The position numbers and the translations under genes are program-made. Shown piece by piece: positions 1-6,907 of a stretch of DNA of 34,242 nt; the stretch's first letter is position 1, and each line of letters opens with the position of its first letter. Source of the DNA: a bacterium (GTDB lineage Bacteria; Bacillota; Clostridia; Lachnospirales; Lachnospiraceae); contig JAUNGR010000013.1 of NCBI GenBank assembly GCA_030524485.1, positions 1 to 34,242 on the forward strand. Reading direction: 5' to 3'. The notes under the pieces are model-generated. The model saw nothing but the letters and a program-made list of their open reading frames with translations, was not told the DNA's origin and did not search any database.

Positions 1-243
1 GGGACTTGTCCCTTGACCCATTAGCGGGCTTTGCCCGCACCCATCCTCGCCGGATGGCAGGAAAAGGGCACACTGCTCCCTTTTCTGCTGTATAAGGATT
101 ATCCGAGAGCTTTTTGTCAACAGACTTTCGCGGCATATCCTCACAGGTGGCGTTGCCACCTGCTGCGGTATTCCACGGTTCTATTGACAACAGCTCCGCT
201 CCTGTGAAACACTGCCATTCTTCTGGATATTCAGGATGGTCTG
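1..243. other. Hairpin-rich remnant of a mobile element, no intact gene
   Basis: No frame stays open for a convincing protein here. The stretch holds a chain of short perfect inverted repeats: GGGAC/GTCCC at 1-12, GCGGGC/GCCCGC at 24-38, CATCC/GGATG at about 42-56, AAAAGGG/CCCTTTT at about 62-85, and CAGGTGGC/GCCACCTG at 144-162. TTGTCAA and TTGACAA also occur in inverted orientation near 115 and 184. It is clearly more GC-rich than the gene that follows. Such hairpin chains occur at ends or transfer regions of integrative elements, but I cannot name the element. Confidence 0.35.
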
Positions 244-1842
244 TTGTCCGAGGAAGATGAATTTCCAGAGGTAGTATTGGAGAAGGAATTGCCAGTCTTG
301 TTTGAAGAAGGTCATGACGCGAGGAAGCTCATCTATTTTGAATTTATTATGCAGATACTTGATAATAAGAAACAAGTAGAATATTCAGCTAATCTTCAAC
401 ATTCTGTTCAGCAATCAGAAAATGATAAGACTCTTTTAAATGTTCAGCTTCAAGAACTTCAGAAAAAATTGCTCGAATTAGATGCTGATTCTTATTTTGA
501 GACTAGAGCTAAAATTGATGCTCTTAATAAACAATATTCTGATACAGAACAGAAGATGAACTTTGAAATACAAGAAAACAATTCTACAATAGCTCGCTTA
601 CAGAATGAAATATCTGCTCTTGAGACCAAAAATCAAAGTCTTTTAAGACAAACCAATTCTCAAGAACGCAAGCTTAAACGTACAAAAGAATTATATAAAA
701 GTGTTGATTATTGTATTAATACTTTTTTACAAACTGGTACAACCGACTTGCTATCTGATTTTGATGAAAGTGATTATGATAACTTTGCTCCAAGCATAAT
801 CCTTAAGCTTCATTGTATGGATATAAAAGATCTTCGAAAAGCTTATACGGAAAACACTAAAGCAATCAATCAAATTTTAGATGCTTATGCGGCAAGATAT
901 ACCACAAAAGCAAATCAAGCTATTTATCAACTGATGGTTATCGCTCTACGTGCTGAGCTACAAAACATTCTGTACAATCTGAAATATGAAAAATTAGATA
1001 AAGCTGTCGATGATGTAAAGAAAGTAACTACAAAATATCTTAAAATTGCAGGAGATGGTAATCAAAGTATTGTAGGAACTTTAACAAGATTCATTGGAGA
1101 AATTGAATATCTTTTTATCGATGCTGTAAAAATAGAATATAACTATTATGTAAAGAAAGAACAAGCTCGCCAAGAACAATTAGCCATTAAGCAGCAGATG
1201 CGTGAAGAAGCTGAAGAACGAAAAGCTCTGGAGCTACAGCGTAAAAAGGTAGAGCAGGAAGAAGCCAAATACCAAGCCGAAATCCAAAAAGCAACTGAGA
1301 CTTTATCCTCTTCCACTGACGATAGTCAGATTGCCGCTTTGAAGTCTAAAATTCTCGAATTACAAGGACAATTATCAAACGTTACACTTAAAAAAGACGA
1401 AATTAGTAAACTTCAAAATGGTAAAGCAGGAAATGTGTATATTATCAGTAATTTAGGAGCTTTTGGAGAGAACATATTTAAAATTGGTATGACAAGAAGA
1501 ATGAACCCGCAGGATCGTGTTGATGAACTCGGTAGTGCTAGTGTACCTTTCAAATTTGATGTTCATAGTTTCATCTTCTCCGATGATGCTGTAGGATTAG
1601 AAAATAAATTACACTCCATCCTGAATGACAAACGAGTAAATAAGGTGAATATGCGAAAAGAATTTTTCTATGCTACACTGGATGAACTGGAAGATTTAGT
1701 AAATCAGTTAGATCCGACTGCTGAATTTACAAAAACTATGCTCGCTGAAGAATTTAGGCAATCGCAATCTACAGATACACCTTATACTGTAGAATATCAT
1801 GAAACTAGTGATGAAAATGCGAGTGATGAGGACGATGAATAA
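244..1842 (+). CDS. DUF4041 / GIY-YIG (T5orf172, MUG113-like) nuclease, candidate anti-phage defence protein
   Basis: 532 residues if the TTG at 244 is used; the sequence AGGATGG lies just upstream. Residues ~45-150 are coiled coil. A DUF4041 domain follows at ~185-335, including LKLHCMDIKDLRKAY and the region around YTTKANQAIYQLM. A charged helix ends in QQMREEAEERK. A C-terminal GIY-YIG/T5orf172 nuclease fold spans ~396-482, with VYIISN (398-403), FKIGMTRR (412-419) and the likely metal-binding glutamate in GLENKLH (E453). DUF4041 plus GIY-YIG proteins are phage- and defence-associated; a membrane-anchored relative (SNIPE, recalled from memory) cuts incoming phage DNA. No transmembrane segment is visible here. 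The first ~27 residues are more GC-rich and look like an unrelated fragment (the open frame extends upstream to 208), so the native N-terminus may be lost or replaced. Start uncertain, family call firm. Confidence 0.8.
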   Translation: MSEEDEFPEVVLEKELPVLFEEGHDARKLIYFEFIMQILDNKKQVEYSANLQHSVQQSENDKTLLNVQLQELQKKLLELDADSYFETRAKIDALNKQYSDTEQKMNFEIQENNSTIARLQNEISALETKNQSLLRQTNSQERKLKRTKELYKSVDYCINTFLQTGTTDLLSDFDESDYDNFAPSIILKLHCMDIKDLRKAYTENTKAINQILDAYAARYTTKANQAIYQLMVIALRAELQNILYNLKYEKLDKAVDDVKKVTTKYLKIAGDGNQSIVGTLTRFIGEIEYLFIDAVKIEYNYYVKKEQARQEQLAIKQQMREEAEERKALELQRKKVEQEEAKYQAEIQKATETLSSSTDDSQIAALKSKILELQGQLSNVTLKKDEISKLQNGKAGNVYIISNLGAFGENIFKIGMTRRMNPQDRVDELGSASVPFKFDVHSFIFSDDAVGLENKLHSILNDKRVNKVNMRKEFFYATLDELEDLVNQLDPTAEFTKTMLAEEFRQSQSTDTPYTVEYHETSDENASDEDDE

Positions 1843-2276
1843 TCACGTCTCGCATTAGTATGTATTGGTAGAGTGAGTCTTAGAAGGTGAATGATTTTTC
1901 TGTTAAACAAAAAACGTCTCCGGCTGCAACCAGAAACGTTTTTCACACCACTACCCTAACTCCATAAAAAGGCTATGTGTAATGTCTCTCACAAATCACA
2001 TTCTGACTACCAAGCGTAGCTTGTAATCGTACATCATTTTCAGTCTTTGGAATACAAGTGTAAATCTATTTGAGTAAGGACTTTCATTACCAAACAGTTC
2101 TACAACCACCATTATGAAAACCGATTGCTCCGCACTACCACAATCTGAAGAATTTATTATATTTTTTGAACCACACTTAACTGTTATGAAAAAGGTTTTT
2201 CCGTTCAACGATGGTGAATAAATCAATAATTGAACATTAAGTCATATTAATTACATAAGCACAAAGGAGTTTTTTT
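1843..2276. other. Intergenic stretch between the two accessory genes
   Basis: About 430 bases. It holds a terminator at 1910-1943 and an imperfect repeat (1864-1895) shared with 3074-3098. The rest, 1950-2240, is AT-rich without a supported gene. A 76-codon minus-strand frame there begins with TTG, lacks a ribosome site and resembles nothing I know. Confidence 0.5.
1910..1943 (+). terminator. Rho-independent terminator after the DUF4041 gene
   Basis: AAAAACGT (1910-1917) pairs with ACGTTTTT (1936-1943), with an extra CT/AG pairing inside. The right arm ends in five T residues. It lies 67 bases after the stop codon. Confidence 0.6.
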
Positions 2277-2990
2277 ATGGGGTGGAGATTTAGAAAAAGC
2301 AAAACCCTTCTTCCAGGGATAAAAATTAATTTCAATAAAAATAGTACTAGTATTACCCTTGGAAAGAAAGGAATACATCATACTATTAATTCTAAAGGGA
2401 GGCATACCACCTCTCTTGGAATACCTGGAACTGGAATATATTATACTCAAAGTTCAAGCAGGCAAATGCCAAAAGAAACCACTCATAAATCTAACATTAA
2501 AGGATGTTTAATACCGTTTTTTATAATATTGTGTTTATTTGTTAGCTGCACTGCTGCTTTATCCAATTCAGATAATTCAGAAAACAGTAACGCTCAAAAC
2601 ACTGAAGCTACTATCGAAACAACATATGAAGAAACTGAGCCAAGTCTTACTTTATACACTACTACTAGTTTAAATGTGCGAAACGGTCCGGGAACTGAAT
2701 ATGCAATCATAGAAACTCTAGCTAGTGGAACTCCAGTAGTTATTGTCCAGACTTCAGGTGATTGGGCTGAAATCGAACATAGTCAGTCACCAGCATATGT
2801 CTCTTTGTCTTACTTGAGTGACTCTCTAGAAACTCAAGCGACAAAAGCTCAAGAACCTTTAGTATGGATATCTCATAGTGGAAAAAAATATCACTCAAAA
2901 GCGTCATGCAGCGGCATGAAGGGACCTGAACAAGTTACTTTAAGCCAAGCACAAAGACGAGGCAAAACTCCTTGCAAAAAATGCTATTAA
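2277..2990 (+). CDS. DUF4236 / SH3b membrane protein with C-terminal Cys/His motif
   Basis: 237 residues, ATG start with AAAGGAG eight bases upstream. Domains in order: DUF4236 at 1-57 (starts MGWRFRKSK, with GIPGTGIYYT at 49-58); one hydrophobic segment ~77-95; a Ser/Asn/Glu/Thr-rich linker; a bacterial SH3 domain ~125-180 with LNVRNGPGTEYAII; and a C-terminal module from ~197 with a His/Cys pattern (H206, C211, C233, C236) like the small cell-wall-associated metal-binding tails seen in Clostridia secreted proteins. The likely topology is a cytoplasmic DUF4236 head with the SH3 part outside, touching peptidoglycan. Function unknown. It is AT-rich like the preceding gene and shares its strand, suggesting accessory cargo rather than phage structure. 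Confidence 0.75.
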   Translation: MGWRFRKSKTLLPGIKINFNKNSTSITLGKKGIHHTINSKGRHTTSLGIPGTGIYYTQSSSRQMPKETTHKSNIKGCLIPFFIILCLFVSCTAALSNSDNSENSNAQNTEATIETTYEETEPSLTLYTTTSLNVRNGPGTEYAIIETLASGTPVVIVQTSGDWAEIEHSQSPAYVSLSYLSDSLETQATKAQEPLVWISHSGKKYHSKASCSGMKGPEQVTLSQAQRRGKTPCKKCY

Positions 2991-3329
2991 TTATCTCTTC
3001 CGCTTTATTTTAGATGCACAATATTCGTGACATGCATCCTAGCAAGGAATGCATCAAATGTGGCAACATATGCATTGGTGAGTTCTAAGGTGAATGATAG
3101 AACCAAGAAGGATGTCAGGATTTGTTACTAACAAGCCAAAATCCAGAAAATTGTACAAAAAGAAAAATCCCGCAAATCCAAGGAAAACCTTGAATCTGTG
3201 GGATTTGTTTTTGCTGTCGAATTATCGCTTGCATAATTCAAAAGCTTTGTTTTGTGCCTTTTTCAAGATGCTTTGTTACTAATCAATTTCTAACACGAAT
3301 CACCGTGAACTATCGCAAACTTTGGTAAC
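2991..3329. other. Junction between accessory genes and the phage late operon
   Basis: Convergent intergenic region. It holds the second copy of the AAGGTGAATGAT repeat (3087-3098), a bidirectional terminator (3165-3212), and an 11-base direct repeat TTTGTTACTAA at 3121-3131 and 3272-3282. A 62-codon plus-strand frame at 3094-3282 runs straight through the terminator hairpin and is probably not a gene. A prophage boundary could lie here, but I see no definite attachment core. Confidence 0.4.
3165..3212. terminator. Bidirectional terminator between convergent operons
   Basis: AAATCCC (3165-3171) pairs with GGGATTT (3200-3206), with an inner CAAGG/CCTTG stem. T-rich tracts follow on both strands. 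It can end the minus-strand late operon about 120 bases after the endolysin stop and also block plus-strand readthrough. Confidence 0.6.
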
Positions 3330-4172
3330 TTATAATTCCTCAATTTTGTATTTCTTCTTTCCCCAATCATATTCTGCAATTTGCAACGCACCTTGGTCAT
3401 CCGTTACCATACATTTTCCTTCATCCCTATCTTTTTTCGGGTTCAAGAAAAAATATCTCCCATTTGCTCCTTTCTGATAGCCTGTCAGCATATAACCAGC
3501 ATCATCAAACAGATACCAGCCCCAAGTTCCCCTTGTGACTTCCTGCAGCCAAAACCAACCGCTTTTGCAGAAACTTCCATCTTCATTTTGATACCACCAA
3601 CGCACACCGTCAGCGGCTGGTTTGAAGCCTTTTGTATATGTCTTTGCCAGACTCCAGTCTGGAATACCGTATCCCAAGATTTTAGAATCTGTCTTACTGT
3701 AGCTTTTGCGAAAAACACCTCCACCATTTGCCACCACTCCGCTGTTCCCAGAAGTGTTCCCTTCTATAGTTTTGATTCTGCTCGTTGTCACTTCCTCCAC
3801 AATGCCCGTGTGATAGGCACGGCTTCCATTCGTAAAAAATACAACAGCTCCTGCTTGAGGGGTACTGCTCCACCGCCCAACACTTTTAAATTGATTCACC
3901 CCTGTAGGGCAATAGTGATACAAGCTTCCACCAAGCATCTTTTTTGCCACCGAAAGCCCAAAGGCTTGCACAAACATCTCTGATACAAACACGGCACACC
4001 AAGGCTGTGCTTGCAAATTTGTGCCAATGTGGGTGGAATAATCTCTTGCAAAGCAGGTGTAATTATTGCTTCCAGCGTTTTCCGTGTAACTATCTAAATC
4101 TTTATTTGATTTCTTTTCCAAATAGCCTATCCAAGAAGCTGCTGTTTGAATTAATGTGTTGACTACGTTCAT
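3330..4172 (-). CDS. Phage endolysin, CHAP amidase/peptidase with cell-wall-binding repeats
   Basis: 280 residues from the ATG at 4172, which has GGAAGGAG six bases upstream; a longer TTG frame from 4187 would overlap that ribosome site and is rejected. A CHAP domain covers ~10-170, with the catalytic cysteine in PWCAVFV (C59), the histidine in YHTGIVEE (H121) and the polar third position in IEGNTS (E137/N139). Residues ~185-250 carry aromatic, Gly-rich repeats such as WWYQNEDGS and WYLFDDAGYMLTGY, typical of choline-binding-like wall-binding modules. It should cut peptidoglycan at the end of the lytic cycle, released by the holin encoded upstream. A hairpin (4190-4227) sits directly before its ribosome site and may limit expression. 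Confidence 0.92.
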   Translation of the reverse strand: MNVVNTLIQTAASWIGYLEKKSNKDLDSYTENAGSNNYTCFARDYSTHIGTNLQAQPWCAVFVSEMFVQAFGLSVAKKMLGGSLYHYCPTGVNQFKSVGRWSSTPQAGAVVFFTNGSRAYHTGIVEEVTTSRIKTIEGNTSGNSGVVANGGGVFRKSYSKTDSKILGYGIPDWSLAKTYTKGFKPAADGVRWWYQNEDGSFCKSGWFWLQEVTRGTWGWYLFDDAGYMLTGYQKGANGRYFFLNPKKDRDEGKCMVTDDQGALQIAEYDWGKKKYKIEEL

Positions 4173-4189
4173 TTTTTCTCCTTCCAAGC

Positions 4190-4227
4190 AAAAATACTAT
4201 CAGCCATTTCTGACCGATAGTATTTTT
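4190..4227 (-). terminator. Strong hairpin terminator in front of the endolysin gene
   Basis: Perfect 12-bp stem AAAAATACTATC (4190-4201) / GATAGTATTTTT (4216-4227), with a T run on either strand. It lies after the RHH gene and only ~10 bases before the endolysin ribosome site, so endolysin expression from upstream requires readthrough. On the minus strand the loop contains GTCAGAAATG, which recurs in the hairpin at 25744-25780. Confidence 0.75.
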
Positions 4228-4236
4228 GCCATTACA

Positions 4237-4440
4237 CTACTTTAAATTTTCTTTTTCCATCCGTTCCCGAACAGCCTGACTTATATATTCGCTCACGCTC
4301 TGTCCAGCTGCTTTTGCAAACTCCTTTATAACCGCTTTTTGCCCTTTCGGCACAATGATTTCCACTCGGTCATAATTCATCTTGTTGAACTCATTTTGAT
4401 ACTTAAATTGATCAAATTCTTTTCTTGAGGGACTTGCCAT
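4237..4440 (-). CDS. Small ribbon-helix-helix (Arc-like) DNA-binding protein
   Basis: 67 residues, ATG start with AAGGAT upstream. The segment YDRVEIIVPKGQKAVIKEF followed by AKAAGQSVSEYISQAVRER is a typical RHH layout: a short strand with alternating polar residues, then two helices around residues 34-60. RHH proteins bind DNA as dimers and often control their own operon. Here the gene is second in a two-gene unit whose promoter (4727-4755) overlaps a palindrome, so it is a good candidate for the autorepressor. It could also be an antitoxin-like protein, but no recognised toxin is next to it. Confidence 0.7.
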   Translation of the reverse strand: MASPSRKEFDQFKYQNEFNKMNYDRVEIIVPKGQKAVIKEFAKAAGQSVSEYISQAVRERMEKENLK

Positions 4441-4514
4441 TTTCTCACAATCCTTTTATAATATTAATGGATTGGGCGGCTTTGGCAAGTCCACCGCCCT
4501 CTCTGTTACCTTAG

Positions 4515-4667
4515 TTACGCTTCAATATCTTTTTGCGTATCTTCTTTTAATTCTCTAACCATTTCCAAAGCTTCTTCCACTTTTTCAGCTTCCAGTGCTT
4601 TTTCAATTCTTTCGAGAGTTCTCAGAAGTTTTCTTGAATATGCAACAAACTCTTTCATATCTTCCAT
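4515..4667 (-). CDS. Small acidic helical protein, unknown function
   Basis: 50 residues from the ATG at 4667, which follows AAAGGAG with good spacing; an upstream extension lacks a ribosome site. It is almost entirely predicted helix, rich in Glu and Lys with regular Leu/Met spacing (for example TLERIEKALEAEKVEEALEM), so probably a coiled coil. It is the first gene after the promoter at 4727-4755 and is followed by the RHH gene; the two are separated by 74 bases containing a GGGCGG/CCGCCC hairpin (4474-4499). I do not recognise the family. Confidence 0.6.
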   Translation of the reverse strand: MEDMKEFVAYSRKLLRTLERIEKALEAEKVEEALEMVRELKEDTQKDIEA

Positions 4668-4726
4668 GCCGTTCTCCTTTCTATGCTTGCCCATGTATTT
4701 GTTAAGATTCTCTCTTAACTGTATAT

Positions 4727-4755
4727 AGTATATCACATATTCCGTAATATGTCAA
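4727..4755 (-). promoter_or_regulatory. Consensus sigma-A promoter for the lysis-module cassette
   Basis: On the minus strand TTGACA (4750-4755), a 17-base spacer, then TATACT (4727-4732). It reads into the 50-residue gene, with an expected start near 4720. A promoter this close to consensus inside a late operon suggests expression in the lysogen, controlled by a repressor. Confidence 0.75.
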
Positions 4756-4780
4756 TACGCATTTTGGAAATATGTGATAT
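4730..4780. promoter_or_regulatory. Operator-like palindromes over the cassette promoter
   Basis: ACATATT (4735-4741) and AATATGT (4746-4752) form a perfect 18-bp palindrome lying in the spacer and touching the -35 box. A third half-site, AATATGT, is at 4769-4775. ATATCACATATT (4730-4741) and AATATGTGATAT (4769-4780) are also perfect 12-bp inverted arms. This is the geometry expected for a repressor such as the RHH protein encoded downstream. Confidence 0.6.
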
Positions 4781-4858
4781 TTTTCTATCCTAACTTTCAG
4801 GTGTGCATTGCGAACTGCTGAATGCTCTCTGAAAGTAATTCCAGAGAGCATTCGAAAT

Positions 4859-5323
4859 TTAATCTTCTTTTTCTGTTGCTTCAGTTGTAGCAAGAATCAA
4901 TTTTTCTGTCACAGCAAGACCTCTTATCAAGAAGTCTGGAACACTACAACCGCATTCTACTAGATTTTCTAATATGCTTCTAATTTCGTTGATAAGCAAC
5001 GTAGCTAATGTAAACCATCCCAACAAAGCAAGAAAATTCAAATCAATGTGCAAAAAATCTTGCCCTAAATGTATGAAAATCTCTGGAATTAAAAAAGCTA
5101 CTAGAATTATAATCCAGTAGCCTGCTTTCTTCAAAATCCCATTCATTCCTACTTTGCTGGATTCTTTCTTGAGTTTCCTTGCCTTCCACCAGCCTGTCAG
5201 ATAGTCTAGCACATTTAACAGAAGATATCCTGCAAAAAGATACCAGTATATACCAAAAATCGCACTCATTAGAGTTATTACCCCTCCAACGATTGCGTTG
5301 TATTTATCTATCCATCGCTGCAT
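4859..5323 (-). CDS. Phage holin, TcdE / holin_4_1 family
   Basis: 154 residues from the ATG at 5323, preceded by GAGGTGAT; a longer TTG frame from 5344 has no ribosome site. Hydrophobic segments lie at about 10-30, 30-45, 68-85 and 92-112, with the typical motif LDYLTGWWKARK between the second and third. The cytoplasmic tail is short and acidic. It should assemble in the membrane at the end of infection and open holes for the CHAP endolysin. It follows the Cys/His repeat gene with overlapping signals and is the last gene before the promoter-driven cassette. Confidence 0.92.
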   Translation of the reverse strand: MQRWIDKYNAIVGGVITLMSAIFGIYWYLFAGYLLLNVLDYLTGWWKARKLKKESSKVGMNGILKKAGYWIIILVAFLIPEIFIHLGQDFLHIDLNFLALLGWFTLATLLINEIRSILENLVECGCSVPDFLIRGLAVTEKLILATTEATEKED

Positions 5324-5333
5324 TCGTATCACC

Positions 5334-5591
5334 TCATTTTTCAATCTCTGCCGCTGGTCCTGTTGTGCCTACATCGCAAGTGCAGTTCGGGTCTGGTTTT
5401 ACCCCTCGAAGGTCGTTGAAAGTTACACCCTTTTCATTGTGATAGCAGCTTCCTGTCACCTTATCCTCTTTCTTAATCTCTGCCGCCGGTCCTGTTGTGC
5501 CTACATCACATGTGCAGTTCGGATCCGGTTTTCCCCCACGAAGCTCATTGAAATTTGTCCCTTTTTCCTCGTGATAACATCTTTTACTCAT
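5334..5591 (-). CDS. Small tandem-repeat Cys/His protein, unknown function
   Basis: 85 residues made of two near-identical units of ~35 residues (5-39 and 49-83). Each begins with CYH, contains FN(E/D)LRG, and ends in PDPNCTCDVGTTGPAAEI. Each unit supplies one CxH and one CxC (C5, H7, C26, C28; C49, H51, C70, C72), which fits a small zinc site or disulphide knot. The repeat is also visible in the DNA. It sits between the last tail-fibre gene and the holin, a place often used for fibre accessories or lysis modulators. I do not recognise the family. Confidence 0.7.
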   Translation of the reverse strand: MSKRCYHEEKGTNFNELRGGKPDPNCTCDVGTTGPAAEIKKEDKVTGSCYHNEKGVTFNDLRGVKPDPNCTCDVGTTGPAAEIEK

Positions 5592-5606
5592 AATTTGTCT
5601 CCTTTC

Positions 5607-6896
5607 TTAACTCAACCAAATTCGTTTGATGTATCGATAACCAATATTATTACATGTTATTCTAATTTTTTTGTTCACTTGTGCATTGGCGAGCGGAAAT
5701 ACTGCTGTTTGTTCTCCATCCACACAGGCATGACCTCCCAAGCCAATACTATTACTTCCATAATCTGCTGTCGCCACCATAAACGATGACTCATTTGTAC
5801 TTTCAGCATTAAATAATACATTCAGCTGAGTCTTTCCAACCAAGTTCACTTCGCTACTCGTTTCGATATAACTTCCGCTTGTCAGTCGTATCTGTGCGGT
5901 ATCAAAAACAACCGAAGAATTTCCTTTCCATGCAACCAACTGATTTCCATACGAATACAAATCATTTACCGTTGGCACATATCCTTCCCATGTCCCAGTG
6001 ACCCCGAAGATTGTTACACCTTTTTTGATATTCGCCGCTATCAGATTTGCATCTCCAGCAATAGTTTGAGCACCAGCGAGATACTGTCCTGCTGCAATAG
6101 TCTGTGCGGTCGATCTAGGAGTGTAAGTTGCTGCTGCCTTTTCCGACATGCTCCCTGTCACTTTCTGTCCTTTACTGTAAGCTATTTTCCCTTTTCTGAC
6201 ATCCGCTGCTGTCACAGTACCATCGCTTGTGTATGTACCCGTAATTGTATTCGTATCATCTGCTCCATGCCCAGCGAGAGTAGTTCTGCCAACTTTGACA
6301 CCGTGCTTGATATTGCCAGCATTTAAGTTTGCCACATTGCAAGTCGCAATGCTTGTTCCATCAAAATACCCTGCTCCAGAGACAAATTTTGCACTCACAA
6401 GTCCCTGACTCGGGTCAACAGGGTGCGGCTGTAAGCTTACATTCTCGTATCCAGAAAGACTTCGAGTTTGACCCGAATAATTATTGATATTTCCACTTAT
6501 CCCAGCGATAGTAGCGGTTTTTAAAAATAGATTTGGGTCAATATTAAGAACATTCCTGACATCAGCAATAGGGAGTTTAAGCTCAGCTGAGCCATCGGTT
6601 TTATACGGCCAGTATCCCTCTGGTACATGTACCCATATACCATTATATACGGCATCCCCTACCTCATATACAACGCCAAACCCTCCTGTATCTTTCCCAT
6701 CGTCTGTGACGGGTACTTCTTTTTGACCAGCATGAGTCCAGTCTTTCATAGTTCCCTCGACAACAGCATCATTGCTATCGCTTGTAATTGTTTGCTTGCC
6801 TTTCAGCACATGTGCTTTTGCAGCAGTTACATCTTTTGATGTCACTCCTGAGCTTTCTGCTTCTGTACTTCCTCTTCGCATCAAAAATGCTTCCAC
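5607..6896 (-). CDS. Phage tail fibre protein with repeated stalk motifs
   Basis: 429 residues from a GTG at 6896 with AGGAGG seven bases upstream. The middle (~170-310) has repeated units of the kind seen in Clostridia tail fibres, for example AADVRKGKIAYSKGQKVTGS and AANIKKGVTIFGVTGTW, in which an IRKG/IKKG helix is followed by a VTG(T/S) strand. The last ~110 residues, after TWEGYVPTVNDLYSYGNQLV, look like a beta-rich receptor-binding tip. It is the last structural gene before the lysis module and probably determines host surface binding. Confidence 0.8.
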   Translation of the reverse strand: MEAFLMRRGSTEAESSGVTSKDVTAAKAHVLKGKQTITSDSNDAVVEGTMKDWTHAGQKEVPVTDDGKDTGGFGVVYEVGDAVYNGIWVHVPEGYWPYKTDGSAELKLPIADVRNVLNIDPNLFLKTATIAGISGNINNYSGQTRSLSGYENVSLQPHPVDPSQGLVSAKFVSGAGYFDGTSIATCNVANLNAGNIKHGVKVGRTTLAGHGADDTNTITGTYTSDGTVTAADVRKGKIAYSKGQKVTGSMSEKAAATYTPRSTAQTIAAGQYLAGAQTIAGDANLIAANIKKGVTIFGVTGTWEGYVPTVNDLYSYGNQLVAWKGNSSVVFDTAQIRLTSGSYIETSSEVNLVGKTQLNVLFNAESTNESSFMVATADYGSNSIGLGGHACVDGEQTAVFPLANAQVNKKIRITCNNIGYRYIKRIWLS

Positions 6897-6907
6897 TCTT
6901 TCACCTC

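Noticed and set aside
1996..2226. 76-codon minus-strand ORF in the intergenic region
   Set aside because: Starts with TTG, no ribosome site, no recognisable motif; AT-rich filler is more likely.
3094..3282. 62-codon plus-strand ORF
   Set aside because: Runs through the bidirectional terminator hairpin (3165-3212), low complexity, no domain.
3121..3282. TTTGTTACTAA direct repeats as attachment sites
   Set aside because: Only 11 bases, 151 bp apart, with no integrase in view; a true att pair should flank the whole prophage.
3381..3983. 200-codon plus-strand ORF
   Set aside because: Shadow of the endolysin gene, which has clear CHAP motifs and a strong ribosome site.
5298..5789. 163-codon plus-strand ORF across the Cys/His repeat gene
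   Set aside because: Antisense shadow of the repeat gene and fibre end; its repeats only mirror the real gene.
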